Shown here in pieces: positions 19,779 through 28,451 of a stretch of DNA of 64,000 nucleotides. Both the position numbers and the translations under genes were made by a program. The notes under the pieces were generated by a model. It ran no database searches, had not been told where the DNA came from, and was given only the letters and a program-made list of their open reading frames with translations. How positions within the stretch are numbered: the first letter of the stretch is position 1; every line of letters begins with the position of its first letter. Source of the stretch: Neorhizobium galegae bv. orientalis str. HAMBI 540 (GTDB lineage: Bacteria > Pseudomonadota > Alphaproteobacteria > Rhizobiales > Rhizobiaceae); assembly GCF_000731315.1 (NCBI RefSeq), contig NZ_HG938353.1, positions 3,534,001 through 3,598,000 of the forward strand. The letters run 5' to 3'.

Positions 19779-20927
19779 ATGACCGATTTCGACGCCGTGC
19801 ACGAACGCCGGGGCACCGGTAGCTCGAAGTGGAGCAAGTATCCGGACGACGTGCTGCCCATGTGGGTCGCCGACATGGACTTCCCCGCGGCACCGGAGAT
19901 CGTCGACGCCATCCGCAACCGGCTCGAACATCCGATGCTCGGCTACGGCGTCGCCCGCGATGAACTGCGAGCCCAAATCATCTCCGACATGCAGGAAAAA
20001 TACGGCTGGACCGTCTCGCCCGACGAGATCGTCTTCCTTCCCGGCGTCGTGCCCGGATTCAACATGGCGCTACACGCGATGCTTCAGCCCGGCGACGGCG
20101 TACTGGTGCAGACGCCGGTCTACCGTCCCATCCTCGAAGCCCCCGCGAATTGGAATCTCGTCCGGCACGAAGCGCCGCTTACCCCGGCCGCTGAAGGCTA
20201 TGTGATGGATGCCGGGGCCTTCGCGGCGGAACTGGCAAAATCGAAGGCGCTGCTGTTCTGCAACCCGCAGAACCCGACGGGCAAGGTGTTCACCGCCGAC
20301 GAACTCAAGACAATCACCGATCTCTGCCGCCAGAACGATACGCTGATCATCTCCGACGAAATCCATTGCGACCTTCTGTTCGACGGCCGCCGCCACGTGC
20401 CGATCGCCACGCTTTCGCAAGATGCGGCCAACCGCACGATCACCCTGATGGCTGCCAGCAAGACCTACAACATAGCCGGCCTGAAGACCGCCTTCGCGAT
20501 CATCGGCAACAAGGCGATCCGCGAAAAATTCAACCAGGCGCGGCTTGGAATGGTCGACAACGCCAATATTATCGGGCTCGAGGCGACGCTTGCGGCCTTC
20601 TCGAAGGCGGGCGACTGGAAGACGCGGATGCTCGCTTATATCGAGGCCAACCGCGATTTTCTATCGGCTGAGTTGGCGCGCCGGTTTCCCAAGATCAAGC
20701 TCATCCCGTCGGAAGGCACGTTCCTCGCCTGGCTCGACTGCACGGAACTCGGTCTGGAACCGGATGCGCAGAGTTATTTCCTCGAACATGGCAAGGTCGG
20801 CTTCAATGCCGGCTCGGAATTCGGCGCGGCCTACGGCAACTTCGTCCGCATCAATTTCGGATGCCCACGCACCCTGCTTGAGGAAGGCCTGAGCCGCATG
20901 GAGCGCGCAATCGGCCGGAATACCTGA
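19779..20927 (+). CDS. PatB/MalY-type PLP-dependent cystathionine beta-lyase/aminotransferase
   Basis: A 382-residue fold-type I PLP enzyme. The PLP lysine is in MAASKTYNIAGLKTAF; a substrate-binding segment LPGVVPGFN and the SDEIHCDLL aspartate motif are present. Members of the MalY/PatB group cleave C-S bonds of cystathionine or cysteine conjugates, releasing pyruvate and ammonia. The ATG at 19779 (MTDFDAVHERR) has AGGGGAC 8 bp upstream and matches the family N-terminus, so the in-frame upstream extension is not used. It is divergent from the RND operon and followed by a terminator hairpin. Confidence 0.87.
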   Translation: MTDFDAVHERRGTGSSKWSKYPDDVLPMWVADMDFPAAPEIVDAIRNRLEHPMLGYGVARDELRAQIISDMQEKYGWTVSPDEIVFLPGVVPGFNMALHAMLQPGDGVLVQTPVYRPILEAPANWNLVRHEAPLTPAAEGYVMDAGAFAAELAKSKALLFCNPQNPTGKVFTADELKTITDLCRQNDTLIISDEIHCDLLFDGRRHVPIATLSQDAANRTITLMAASKTYNIAGLKTAFAIIGNKAIREKFNQARLGMVDNANIIGLEATLAAFSKAGDWKTRMLAYIEANRDFLSAELARRFPKIKLIPSEGTFLAWLDCTELGLEPDAQSYFLEHGKVGFNAGSEFGAAYGNFVRINFGCPRTLLEEGLSRMERAIGRNT

Positions 20928-20960
20928 TCGGAACTCATCGCTGTCATATACATAAGGATT

Positions 20961-20988
20961 GGCCACGGCCGGAAACCCGTGGCCTTTT
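20961..20988 (+). terminator. Rho-independent terminator after the PatB/MalY-like gene
   Basis: Stem GGCCACGG/CCGTGGCC with an 8-base loop, followed by TTTT. It begins 33 bp after the stop codon. Confidence 0.8.
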
Positions 20989-21012
20989 CCTACCCGCTGG
21001 CGGAACCCATCG

Positions 21013-21034
21013 CCCCCATCGAGGCGGATGGGGG
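21013..21034 (-). terminator. Possible terminator/stability hairpin after rhaI
   Basis: Perfect 8-bp stem CCCCCATC/GATGGGGG with a 6-base loop just beyond the rhaI stop. No T-run follows on the minus strand, so termination is uncertain. Confidence 0.4.
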
Positions 21035-21036
21035 GA

Positions 21037-22329
21037 TCAGATGATCCCTCCACCACCGCTGATCGAAACCGGACGTTCGAGCGCGACCTTTTTCCGATAC
21101 CCGCTGGCGCGATAGGCCGCAACCGGATCGATCGCGCCGCCGGAGCGGCGGCGGGCTTCGGCAAGGATCGGTTCGACATCGGTGCGATAGGCGCGCTTCA
21201 GCGTCTCGGAGGCCATCAGCGCGTCATTTTCCTGCTGGAAACCGTCAAGTGCTACTCGATCGACCAGCAATGCCTGCGCATAGGCACGGCGGATCTCGTT
21301 GGCGCTGGAAATCAGGCTTTCGATCGGGTCCGTGACATTGTGCGACTGGTCGATCATATGCGCCGGGCGAAAATCCTTGATGCCGCGATGCTCCGCATCC
21401 ACCAACTCGTTGAAGACGAGGAACAGGCGGTAGGGCTCGATCGCACCGGCATCAAGATCGTCGTCGCCATATTTGGAATCGTTGAAGTGGAAGCCGCCGA
21501 GCTTGCCGAACTGGATGAGCCGGGCAACGATCATCTCGATATTGGTGTTCGGCGCGTGGTGGCCGAGATCGACGAGGCAGAAGGCTTTCGGTCCCAGCGT
21601 ATTGGCGATCAGGTAATTCGTGCCCCAATCCTGCACCACCGTCGAATAGAAGGCCGGCTCGTACATCTTGTGCTCGGAAAACAGCCGCCAATCGTCCGGC
21701 AACGCCTTGTAGATCTCCGCCATCGAAGCGAGATAACGTTCGAACATCCGCGTGAAATGGCTCTGGCCCGGAAAGTTCGAGCCGTCGCCAATCCACACCG
21801 TCAGCGCCTTGGAACCGATCGCCTTGCCGATCTCGATACATTCGAGATTGTGCTCGATCGCCTGGGCGCGTGTCGCAGCATTCGTGTGGCTAAGCGAGCC
21901 GTATTTATAGGAATGCGCCTGTCCCGGTGCATCTGAAAACGTATTCGAGTTCATCGCGTCGAAACCGAGACCCAGCGCATCGCCCTTGGCCAGCAATTCC
22001 TTCGGATCCGCCTTGTCCCACGGGATATGCAGCGAAACGGTCGGCGTCGCGCGGGTCAACTGATGGATGACCGAGCAGTCATCGAGCTTGTCAAAAATGC
22101 CGCGCGGCTCGCCTTGGCCCGGAAAACGGGCGAAACGCGTGCCGCCGGTGCCGACACCCCAGGAGGGTACGGCGACAAAGAACTTTTCGACATCCCGGGT
22201 GATCGTTTCGATATCGACGCCGCGCCGCGACAGGTTCTCGCCGAGCGCATCGTAGTCGGATTTGAGCGCTGCGGAGCGCTTATCGTTTTCAGCGGCGATC
22301 ACATTGGTCGTGATCTTGAGCTCAGTCAT
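21037..22329 (-). CDS. rhaI: L-rhamnose isomerase (rhizobial/Pseudomonas RhaI type)
   Basis: A 430-residue TIM-barrel isomerase converting L-rhamnose to L-rhamnulose in the cytoplasm. Metal-site segments include SLHIPWDK, FSEHKMYEPAF, LVDLGHHAPNTN and FHFNDSKYGDDD, as in the broad-specificity P. stutzeri-type L-rhamnose isomerase rather than E. coli RhaA. The ATG at 22329 (MTELKITTN) has GGAGGA 8 bp upstream. It is downstream of rhaD on the minus strand, separated by a RIME-like repeat; this rhaDI arm is divergent from rhaRSTPQUK. Confidence 0.95.
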   Translation of the reverse strand: MTELKITTNVIAAENDKRSAALKSDYDALGENLSRRGVDIETITRDVEKFFVAVPSWGVGTGGTRFARFPGQGEPRGIFDKLDDCSVIHQLTRATPTVSLHIPWDKADPKELLAKGDALGLGFDAMNSNTFSDAPGQAHSYKYGSLSHTNAATRAQAIEHNLECIEIGKAIGSKALTVWIGDGSNFPGQSHFTRMFERYLASMAEIYKALPDDWRLFSEHKMYEPAFYSTVVQDWGTNYLIANTLGPKAFCLVDLGHHAPNTNIEMIVARLIQFGKLGGFHFNDSKYGDDDLDAGAIEPYRLFLVFNELVDAEHRGIKDFRPAHMIDQSHNVTDPIESLISSANEIRRAYAQALLVDRVALDGFQQENDALMASETLKRAYRTDVEPILAEARRRSGGAIDPVAAYRASGYRKKVALERPVSISGGGGII

Positions 22330-22354
22330 TGAAAAGTCCTCCCTTGGGGGTCTG

Positions 22355-22495
22355 CCCCTCATCCGGCTGCCGCCACCTTCTCCCCATCATGATGGGGAGA
22401 AGGGATATGCCGCGCTGTCATCAAGTCCCTTGAACGTACCGTGTGCCACGTCCCCTCTCCCCGCATGCGGGGAGAGGGCTAGGGTGAAGGGCAAG
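22355..22495. repeat. RIME-like intergenic palindromic repeat between rhaD and rhaI
   Basis: Two perfect palindromes, 28 bp at 22376-22403 (CCTTCTCCCCATCA and its complement) and 26 bp at 22453-22478 (CCCTCTCCCCGCA and its complement). They are flanked by outer arms GCCCCTCATCCGGC and a matching AGGGTGAAGGGC. The same architecture with a shared ATATGYCGCGC core recurs at 26696-26818. It lies in the transcribed spacer of the rhaDI operon. Confidence 0.9.
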
Positions 22496-22501
22496 TTCGG
22501 C

Positions 22502-24598
22502 CTACCGCGTAAAGCTCTGGGCGTTGCCGGCATCCACGTTGATGATATTCCCCGTCGACTTGGCCGAGGCATCGCTGGCGAGGAAATAAATCGCCTCCGC
22601 GATATCCTCCGGGAAGACATTGAGCTTGAGCAGCGACCGCTTGCGGTAGTGCTCCTCAAGGTCGTCCACCTCGATCTTGGACGAGGCGGCCCGCTGTTCG
22701 CGCCATTCGCCGTTCCAGATCTTCGATCCGCGCAGCACGGCGTCCGGATTGACCGTATTGACGCGGATGCCGGCCTCGGCGCCTTCGAGCGCCAGGCAGC
22801 GGGCGAGATGGATTTCGGCGGCCTTGGCGGTGCAGTAGGCCGACGCATTCGGAGAAGAGGCAAGCCCGTTCTTGGAAGCAACAAAGACGACGTTGCCCCC
22901 GAGCTTTTGGCGCCGGAACAACCGGAAGGCCTCACGCGAAACGAGGAAATAACCCGTCGCCAGGATGTCGATATTCTTGCTCCACATGGCAAGCGTGGTT
23001 TCCTCGACCGGCGCGGAAGACGCGATCCCGGCATTCGAGACGAGGATATCGACGCCGCCGAATTCGACGCAGGCCTCGGCAAACGCAGTGATCACCGCGT
23101 CCTCGGTCGTCACGTCGAGCAGGACCCCGCGCACCGCATCCTTGCCGAACGACTTTTCGAAATCGGCTTTGGTCGTGTCGAGCGCACTGCCGTCGATATC
23201 GGCAAGTACCACGCAGGCACCCTCGCCCATCAGCCTGGCCGCGGTTGCCCGCCCGATGCCGCCGGCGCCGCCGGTGACCAAGGCCACCTGTCCGGCAAGG
23301 CTCTTCGGCTTCGGCATGCGCTGCAGCTTCGCCTCTTCGAGCAGCCAGTATTCGATGTCAAAGGCCTCCTGCTCCGGCAGGCCCTGATATTCGGAAACCG
23401 TGGACGCCCCGCGCATCACGTTGATGGCGTTGACGTAGAACTCGCCGGCAATCCGGGCAGTCGCCTTGTCACGCGCAAACGACAGCAGTCCGACGCCCGG
23501 AACCAGGAAGATCACCGGGTTGGGGTCGCGCATGGCGGGTGAATTGGCGTGTTTGCATGCCTCATAATAACGGCCGTAATCGGCGCGATAATCTTCGAGC
23601 GCCGTGTCGAGCGCAGCGATCACCGCATCGACATCCGGCTTGGCAGGATCGAAATCGATGATCAGCGGACGGATTTTCGTGCGCAGGAAATGGTCAGGGC
23701 AGGAGGTGCCGAGGCTCCCAAGCGGCTTCAGGTCCTTGGAATTGATGAATTCCAGCACCGCATCCTGGTCGTCGAAATGGCCGAGCTTGCGCTCCGCCTT
23801 GCCGATCCGACCGCGGATCTCCGGCATCAGTTTCGCGACGATCGCCCGACGTTCCGGTGCAGGCAGGCTCTTCGCCACGGGCCCGCCGAAGATCGTCTTG
23901 CCTTCGGTCTCTTTGGCGAACCATTCGATCGCCTTGTTGATGATGTCGAGCGTCAGTTCGTAGCAGGCCTTGGCATCATTTGCCCAGGTGAACAGGCCAT
24001 GACTTTCCAGCACGACGCCCTTGGCATTCGGGTTAGCCTTGACGAACGCTTCGAGATCGAGCCCGAGCTGGAAACCCGGCCGCCGCCAGGGCAGCCAGCC
24101 GATTTCGGCACCGAAGACCTGCTGCGTCAGTTCCCTTGAGTTTTTGGAAGCCGCAATCGCAATGATCGCGTCCGGGTGCATGTGGTCCACATGGGTGAAC
24201 GGCACGAAACCGTGTAGCGGGGTATCGATGGAAGCGGCGCGCGGATTGAGGTTGAAGGTGCAATGCGGCAGGAAGCCGACCATGCGGTCCTCGTCCTCGA
24301 CGCCCTTGTAGAGCCCCTTCAGCGCTTCCAGCTTGTCCATGTAGAGGGTGGCGAAACCGTCGAGCTTGATCGTGCCGACATCGCCGCCCGATCCCTTCAC
24401 CCACATGACCTTCACTTTTTCGCCGGTCAGCGGATCGGTTTCCATCACCTTGGCGGAAGTATTGCCGCCGCCGTAATTGGTGATGCGCTTGTCGGCACCG
24501 AGAAGATTGGAGCGATAGAGCAGCTTGCCGGGCTCATCGAGCTTGGCGGCTTGAGCATCGTTCCAACGGTTTTCGAGAAGGCGGGTTTGGCCCGACAT
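22502..24598 (-). CDS. rhaD: Bifunctional rhamnulose-1-phosphate aldolase / lactaldehyde dehydrogenase (RhaD)
   Basis: A 698-residue fusion. Residues ~1-420 are a class II (zinc) aldolase domain with the metal-binding HVDHMHPDAII and VVLESHGLFTW. The remainder is a short-chain dehydrogenase with the NAD motif VTGGAGGIGRA, SNAGIAS and catalytic Tyr/Lys in SAYCTAKAAE. It cleaves rhamnulose-1-phosphate to dihydroxyacetone phosphate and L-lactaldehyde, and the second domain is credited with oxidising the lactaldehyde. The ATG at 24598 follows GGAGGA. It is the first gene of the arm divergent from rhaR and is preceded by one half of the inverted operator. Confidence 0.96.
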   Translation of the reverse strand: MSGQTRLLENRWNDAQAAKLDEPGKLLYRSNLLGADKRITNYGGGNTSAKVMETDPLTGEKVKVMWVKGSGGDVGTIKLDGFATLYMDKLEALKGLYKGVEDEDRMVGFLPHCTFNLNPRAASIDTPLHGFVPFTHVDHMHPDAIIAIAASKNSRELTQQVFGAEIGWLPWRRPGFQLGLDLEAFVKANPNAKGVVLESHGLFTWANDAKACYELTLDIINKAIEWFAKETEGKTIFGGPVAKSLPAPERRAIVAKLMPEIRGRIGKAERKLGHFDDQDAVLEFINSKDLKPLGSLGTSCPDHFLRTKIRPLIIDFDPAKPDVDAVIAALDTALEDYRADYGRYYEACKHANSPAMRDPNPVIFLVPGVGLLSFARDKATARIAGEFYVNAINVMRGASTVSEYQGLPEQEAFDIEYWLLEEAKLQRMPKPKSLAGQVALVTGGAGGIGRATAARLMGEGACVVLADIDGSALDTTKADFEKSFGKDAVRGVLLDVTTEDAVITAFAEACVEFGGVDILVSNAGIASSAPVEETTLAMWSKNIDILATGYFLVSREAFRLFRRQKLGGNVVFVASKNGLASSPNASAYCTAKAAEIHLARCLALEGAEAGIRVNTVNPDAVLRGSKIWNGEWREQRAASSKIEVDDLEEHYRKRSLLKLNVFPEDIAEAIYFLASDASAKSTGNIINVDAGNAQSFTR

Positions 24599-24683
24599 TG
24601 CTTGTCCTCCAACGTGTTTCGGCTCACGGCGACGAGGCGGCCGCCATCTCCCTGCTGCCGGTATCGCGCATTGTCGCGACGTC

Positions 24684-24756
24684 TGTCAATCATAAACGAT
24701 CATAAAGTTTCATTGTGCAGCGCAGTAAAAGCGAATTTGATCGTTTGTGATTGACA
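24684..24756. promoter_or_regulatory. rhaR-rhaD divergent operator: two inverted 19-bp half-sites with overlapping promoters
   Basis: TGTCAATCATAAACGATCA at 24684-24702 and the reverse complement of TGTCAATCACAAACGATCA at 24738-24756 match at 18 of 19 bases and face each other across 35 bp. The outer end of each half-site is a TTGACA -35 hexamer: on the plus strand 24751-24756 for rhaR, on the minus strand 24684-24689 for rhaD. This suits a DeoR-type repressor holding both promoters. Assigning RhaR as the binder is inference from position. Confidence 0.85.
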
Positions 24757-24797
24757 ACGTAAATTTTCCGGTAATAGTTGACGCCAAGGAGGAACCA

Positions 24798-25613
24798 ATG
24801 CACGAACGTGAACGCCATCGCATCATCTTGAGCGCTATCCAGGAAAAGCCCGTCATCACGGTGCAGGATATCGCCGAATTGACCGAGGCATCGGAAGCGA
24901 CGATCCGGCGCGACATCGCTTCGCTGCACGTTCAGGGCAAGCTCCGGCGCGTCCGCGGCGGCGCCGAAGCAATGCATCCTCCGCAGATCGGTCAGCTTTC
25001 GGCCCGATCGTTCCGGGTGTCGGAATCGGTCAATATCGACAAGAAGCGCGCAATCGCCCGCCGCGCGGTCGAACTCTGTGACGAAGGCGACAGCGTCATC
25101 ATCAACGGCGGCACGACGACGTTCCAGATGGTGCATTTCATGTCGGCGCGACGCCTGCAGGTGATGACCAATTCGTTTGCGATCGCCGAACACCTAGTCA
25201 AGCATTCGAAGAACACGGTGACGATACCGGGCGGCGCGATCTACCGCGAGCAGAGCCTGATCCTGTCGCCCTTCGACAATGATGCGATCCGCAATTTTTA
25301 CGCACGGCGCATGTTCATCGGCGCGCAGGGGGTCGGCCCGCTCGGCGTGATGGAAGCCGACGCGCTGGTAATCCAGAGCGAGCAGAAGCTGATGCACCAG
25401 GCTGAGGAACTGATCGTGATGGTGGATTCGTCGAAGTTTTCGCGCCGATCGAGCCTCATCCTCTGCCCGCTCGATCGGGTGACGACTGTCATCACCGATG
25501 ACGGCGTGACCGACGACGCCGCACGGATGATCGAGGATGCGGGCGTCAGACTGATTATTGCCGGTGCCGCCGCAGCGGACACGGCCAGGGAGGATTCTTC
25601 GTCGGCCGCGTGA
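24798..25613 (+). CDS. rhaR: DeoR-family regulator of rhamnose catabolism (RhaR)
   Basis: A 271-residue DeoR regulator. The N-terminal helix-turn-helix (residues ~1-60) has the family motif EASEATIRRDIASL and the GKLRRVRGGA wing. It is followed by the DeoRC sugar-phosphate-sensing domain with DSVIINGGTTT and PGGAIYREQ. The ATG at 24798 (MHERERHR) has AAGGAGG 7 bp upstream; an earlier in-frame start lacks one. It heads the rhaRSTPQUK run and faces rhaD, and in R. leguminosarum the homologue represses both transcripts. A phosphorylated sugar intermediate is the probable inducer. Confidence 0.93.
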   Translation: MHERERHRIILSAIQEKPVITVQDIAELTEASEATIRRDIASLHVQGKLRRVRGGAEAMHPPQIGQLSARSFRVSESVNIDKKRAIARRAVELCDEGDSVIINGGTTTFQMVHFMSARRLQVMTNSFAIAEHLVKHSKNTVTIPGGAIYREQSLILSPFDNDAIRNFYARRMFIGAQGVGPLGVMEADALVIQSEQKLMHQAEELIVMVDSSKFSRRSSLILCPLDRVTTVITDDGVTDDAARMIEDAGVRLIIAGAAAADTAREDSSSAA

Positions 25614-25661
25614 GGAGCGACCGGCGGGAGAAGATTAAACTATCAACTGGGAGGACCAACC

Positions 25662-26666
25662 ATGAAACTTGCAAAGAAACTCGCTCTCGGCGCGGCATTC
25701 GCCTTCGCCGCCCTGACATCGACAATGACGACGGCAAGCGCCGCCGACATGAAGATTGCGCTGGTCGTCAAATCGCTCGGCAACGGCTTCTTCGAAGCCG
25801 CCAACAAGGGCGCGCAGGAAGCTGCCAAGGAACTCGGCGGCGTCCAGGTCATCTATACTGGCCCGACCTCCACGACGGCCGAAGGCCAGATCGAAGTGAT
25901 CAACTCGCTGATCGCACAAGGCGTCGATGCGATTGCCATCTCCGCCAACGATCCGGACGCCGTCATACCGGCGCTGAAGAAGGCCACCCAGCGCGGCATC
26001 AAAGTGATCTCCTGGGATTCGGCGGTCGCCAAGGAAGGCCGCATCATGCACCTGAACCCGTCTTCCAACGAGCTGATCGGTAAGATGTGCCTGACGCTCG
26101 CCAAGGACCACCTGGATGGCGGCAAGGGCGGTTTCGCGATCCTTTCGGCCACCACCACCTCGACGAACCAGAACACCTGGATCGCCGAGATGAAGAAGCA
26201 GCTCAAGGATTTTCCGGGCCTGAACCTCGTCACGACAGTCTATGGTGACGACCTCGCCGACAAGTCCTATCGCGAAGCACAGGGCCTCTTGACCTCGCAG
26301 CCGAACGTCAAGGTCATCGTTGCTCCGACCACGGTCGGCGTGCTCGCCGCCTCGCAGGCCGTCAAGGATGCCGGCAAGATCGGCCAGGTCTATGTGACAG
26401 GTCTCGGCTTGCCATCTGAAATGGCCGGTGCCATCAAGTCCGGCGCCACCAAGGAATTTGCCATCTGGAACCCGATCGACCTCGGTTATTCTGCCACCCA
26501 GATTGCCTATCACCTCGTCAAGGGTGATGCGGACGGCAAGCCGGGCTCGGACATCAAGGCCGGCCGCATGGGCTCGATCAAGATCGGCGACAATGGCGAA
26601 GCCGCCATGGCCGACCCCTTCGTCTACAACGCCAAGAACATCGACGAGTTCTCGAAGATCTTCTGA
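25662..26666 (+). CDS. rhaS: L-rhamnose ABC importer, periplasmic binding protein (RhaS)
   Basis: A 334-residue RbsB/LacI-type periplasmic sugar-binding protein. Signal peptide residues ~1-28 (cleavage after TTASAAD). The core segments ALVVKSLGNGFFEAANKG, DAIAISANDPDAV and VISWDSAV are typical of CUT2 sugar importers. It lies 48 bp after rhaR with a GGGAGG ribosome-binding site, and is followed by a RIME-like repeat before rhaT, which may help keep its transcript more abundant than those of the membrane genes. Confidence 0.95.
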   Translation: MKLAKKLALGAAFAFAALTSTMTTASAADMKIALVVKSLGNGFFEAANKGAQEAAKELGGVQVIYTGPTSTTAEGQIEVINSLIAQGVDAIAISANDPDAVIPALKKATQRGIKVISWDSAVAKEGRIMHLNPSSNELIGKMCLTLAKDHLDGGKGGFAILSATTTSTNQNTWIAEMKKQLKDFPGLNLVTTVYGDDLADKSYREAQGLLTSQPNVKVIVAPTTVGVLAASQAVKDAGKIGQVYVTGLGLPSEMAGAIKSGATKEFAIWNPIDLGYSATQIAYHLVKGDADGKPGSDIKAGRMGSIKIGDNGEAAMADPFVYNAKNIDEFSKIF

Positions 26667-26695
26667 TCTGGAGAACTCCCCTTGCCGGCAGGCGC

Positions 26696-26818
26696 GAGCC
26701 CCCTCATCCGCCTGCCGGCACCTTCTCCCCGTCGGGAGAAGAAATATGTCGCGCCTTCGCTATTCCACCCTCACCCCTCGGGGAGAGGTTGGCGGAGCGG
26801 CGGCCGGGTGAGGGGCTC
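26696..26818. repeat. RIME-like intergenic palindromic repeat between rhaS and rhaT
   Basis: Two inner inverted repeats (CTTCTCCC/GGGAGAAG near 26722-26741 and CACCCCTC/GGGGAGAGG near 26768-26788) sit inside outer arms GAGCCCCCTCATCCG and CGGGTGAGGGGCTC. It has the same family layout and ATATGYCGCGC core as the repeat at 22355-22495. The 221-bp rhaS-rhaT gap holds nothing else. Confidence 0.88.
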
Positions 26819-26887
26819 CAAACTCAGAGCCATCGGCTTTGTGCTGCCGAAAAATAACCAGACGTAATCTCAAAGACTCGTCGGAAA

Positions 26888-28441
26888 ATGTCCCTGATGA
26901 ACGGCGTTACGAACATTCAAGACCGATCGCTTCGACCGGCACCGACGACGGAAGCAATGCCGATCCTGGAAATGCGCGGCATCAGCCAGATCTTTCCGGG
27001 CGTCAAAGCCCTCGATGGGGTCAGCATCAAGCTTTACCCCGGCCAGGTGACGGCGCTGATCGGCGAAAACGGCGCCGGCAAGTCGACGCTCGTCAAGATT
27101 TTGACCGGTATCTACCGCCCGAACGAGGGCGAGATCCTGATCGACGGTCAGCCCACCACATTCGCGAGCGCGCAGGCGGCGATCGACGCCGGTGTTACCG
27201 CAATCCATCAGGAAACCGTCCTCTTCGACGAGTTGAGTGTCGCGGAAAACATCTTTCTCGGCCATGCGCCGCGCACCCGTTTCGGCACGATCGACTGGCG
27301 CAGGATCAATTCCGGCGCCAAGGCCCTCATGCTTCAGCTCGAAAGCGATATCGACCCGACGATCCGACTGCGCGACCTGTCGATCGCCCAGCGCCACCTT
27401 GTGGCCATCGCTCGGGCGCTGTCGGTCGAGGCCCGCATCGTCATCATGGACGAGCCGACCGCCGCCCTCTCCCGCAAGGAGATCGATGACCTCTTCCGCA
27501 TCGTCGAGAACCTGAAGCGGCAGGGCAAGGCGATCCTCTTCATCAGCCACAAGTTCGACGAGGTCTATGAGATCGCTGAGAACTACGCGGTTTTTCGCGA
27601 TGGCCGCGCCGTCGGCCAGGGCCGGCTGAGGGAGACGCCTCAGGACGAGATCGTCCGGCTGATGGTCGGCCGCGACGTCAAGGACGTCTTTCCCAAGGTC
27701 GAGGTCCAGATCGGCGCGCCGGTTTTCCGCGTCGAGAACTATTGCCATCCGACCGAATTCCGTGACATTTCCTTCGAGCTTCGTCGCGGCGAAATCCTGG
27801 GGCTCTACGGCCTGATCGGCGCCGGGCGTTCGGAACTCTGCCAGTCGCTATTCGGCGTGACCCGGCCCTCATCCGGCCGGCTGGTGCTGGAAGGCAGGCC
27901 GCTCGACATCCGCTCCTCGGGCGACGCGATCCGCGCCGGCATCGTCTATGTGCCGGAGGAGCGCGGCCGCCACGGTCTGGCGCTGCCCATGCCGATCTTC
28001 CAGAACATGTCGCTGCCATCACTTGGCAAGACCTCCCGCTCTGGCTTTCTCAAGGCTGCTAACGAACTTGCGCTTGCACGAAAATATGCCGAGCGGCTGG
28101 ACCTGCGCGCTGCAGCTCTTTCAGTGCCCGTCGGCACGTTGTCCGGCGGCAACCAGCAGAAGGTCGTCATCGGCAAATGGCTGGCGACCCAGCCGAAGGT
28201 GATCATTCTCGACGAGCCAACCAAGGGCATCGACATCGGCTCCAAGGCCGCCGTTCACGCCTTCATCGGTGAACTCGCCGCCGAAGGTCTGTCGATCATC
28301 ATGGTATCATCCGAGCTTCCGGAAATCCTCGGCATGTCCGACCGGGTGATGGTGATGCGCGAGGGCCTCTCCGCTGGCGTCTTCGAGCGTGAAGCCTTGA
28401 GCGCCGAAGCGCTGGTGCGCGCCGCGACGGGCAACCAGTGA
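26888..28441 (+). CDS. rhaT: L-rhamnose ABC importer ATPase, two-domain (RhaT)
   Basis: A 517-residue CUT2-type (RbsA/AraG-like) sugar ATPase. Domain 1 has Walker A GENGAGKST and Walker B VIMDEPTAALS. Domain 2 has the degenerate GLIGAGRSEL Walker A usual in this family, signature LSGGNQQKV and Walker B IILDEPTKGID. Start ATG 26888 is the longest; an ATG three codons later or MPILEM about 24 codons in are possible because no strong ribosome-binding site is visible. It energises rhamnose uptake with RhaP and RhaQ; in R. leguminosarum the uptake also needs the kinase RhaK. Confidence 0.94.
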   Translation: MSLMNGVTNIQDRSLRPAPTTEAMPILEMRGISQIFPGVKALDGVSIKLYPGQVTALIGENGAGKSTLVKILTGIYRPNEGEILIDGQPTTFASAQAAIDAGVTAIHQETVLFDELSVAENIFLGHAPRTRFGTIDWRRINSGAKALMLQLESDIDPTIRLRDLSIAQRHLVAIARALSVEARIVIMDEPTAALSRKEIDDLFRIVENLKRQGKAILFISHKFDEVYEIAENYAVFRDGRAVGQGRLRETPQDEIVRLMVGRDVKDVFPKVEVQIGAPVFRVENYCHPTEFRDISFELRRGEILGLYGLIGAGRSELCQSLFGVTRPSSGRLVLEGRPLDIRSSGDAIRAGIVYVPEERGRHGLALPMPIFQNMSLPSLGKTSRSGFLKAANELALARKYAERLDLRAAALSVPVGTLSGGNQQKVVIGKWLATQPKVIILDEPTKGIDIGSKAAVHAFIGELAAEGLSIIMVSSELPEILGMSDRVMVMREGLSAGVFEREALSAEALVRAATGNQ

Positions 28442-28451
28442 GGAAAACCCG

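Noticed and set aside
22355..22495. Tandem palindromes considered as CRISPR repeats or a phage attachment site
   Set aside because: The two palindromes differ in sequence, have no regular spacers and match the layout of the second element at 26696-26818, which fits a RIME-like dispersed repeat.
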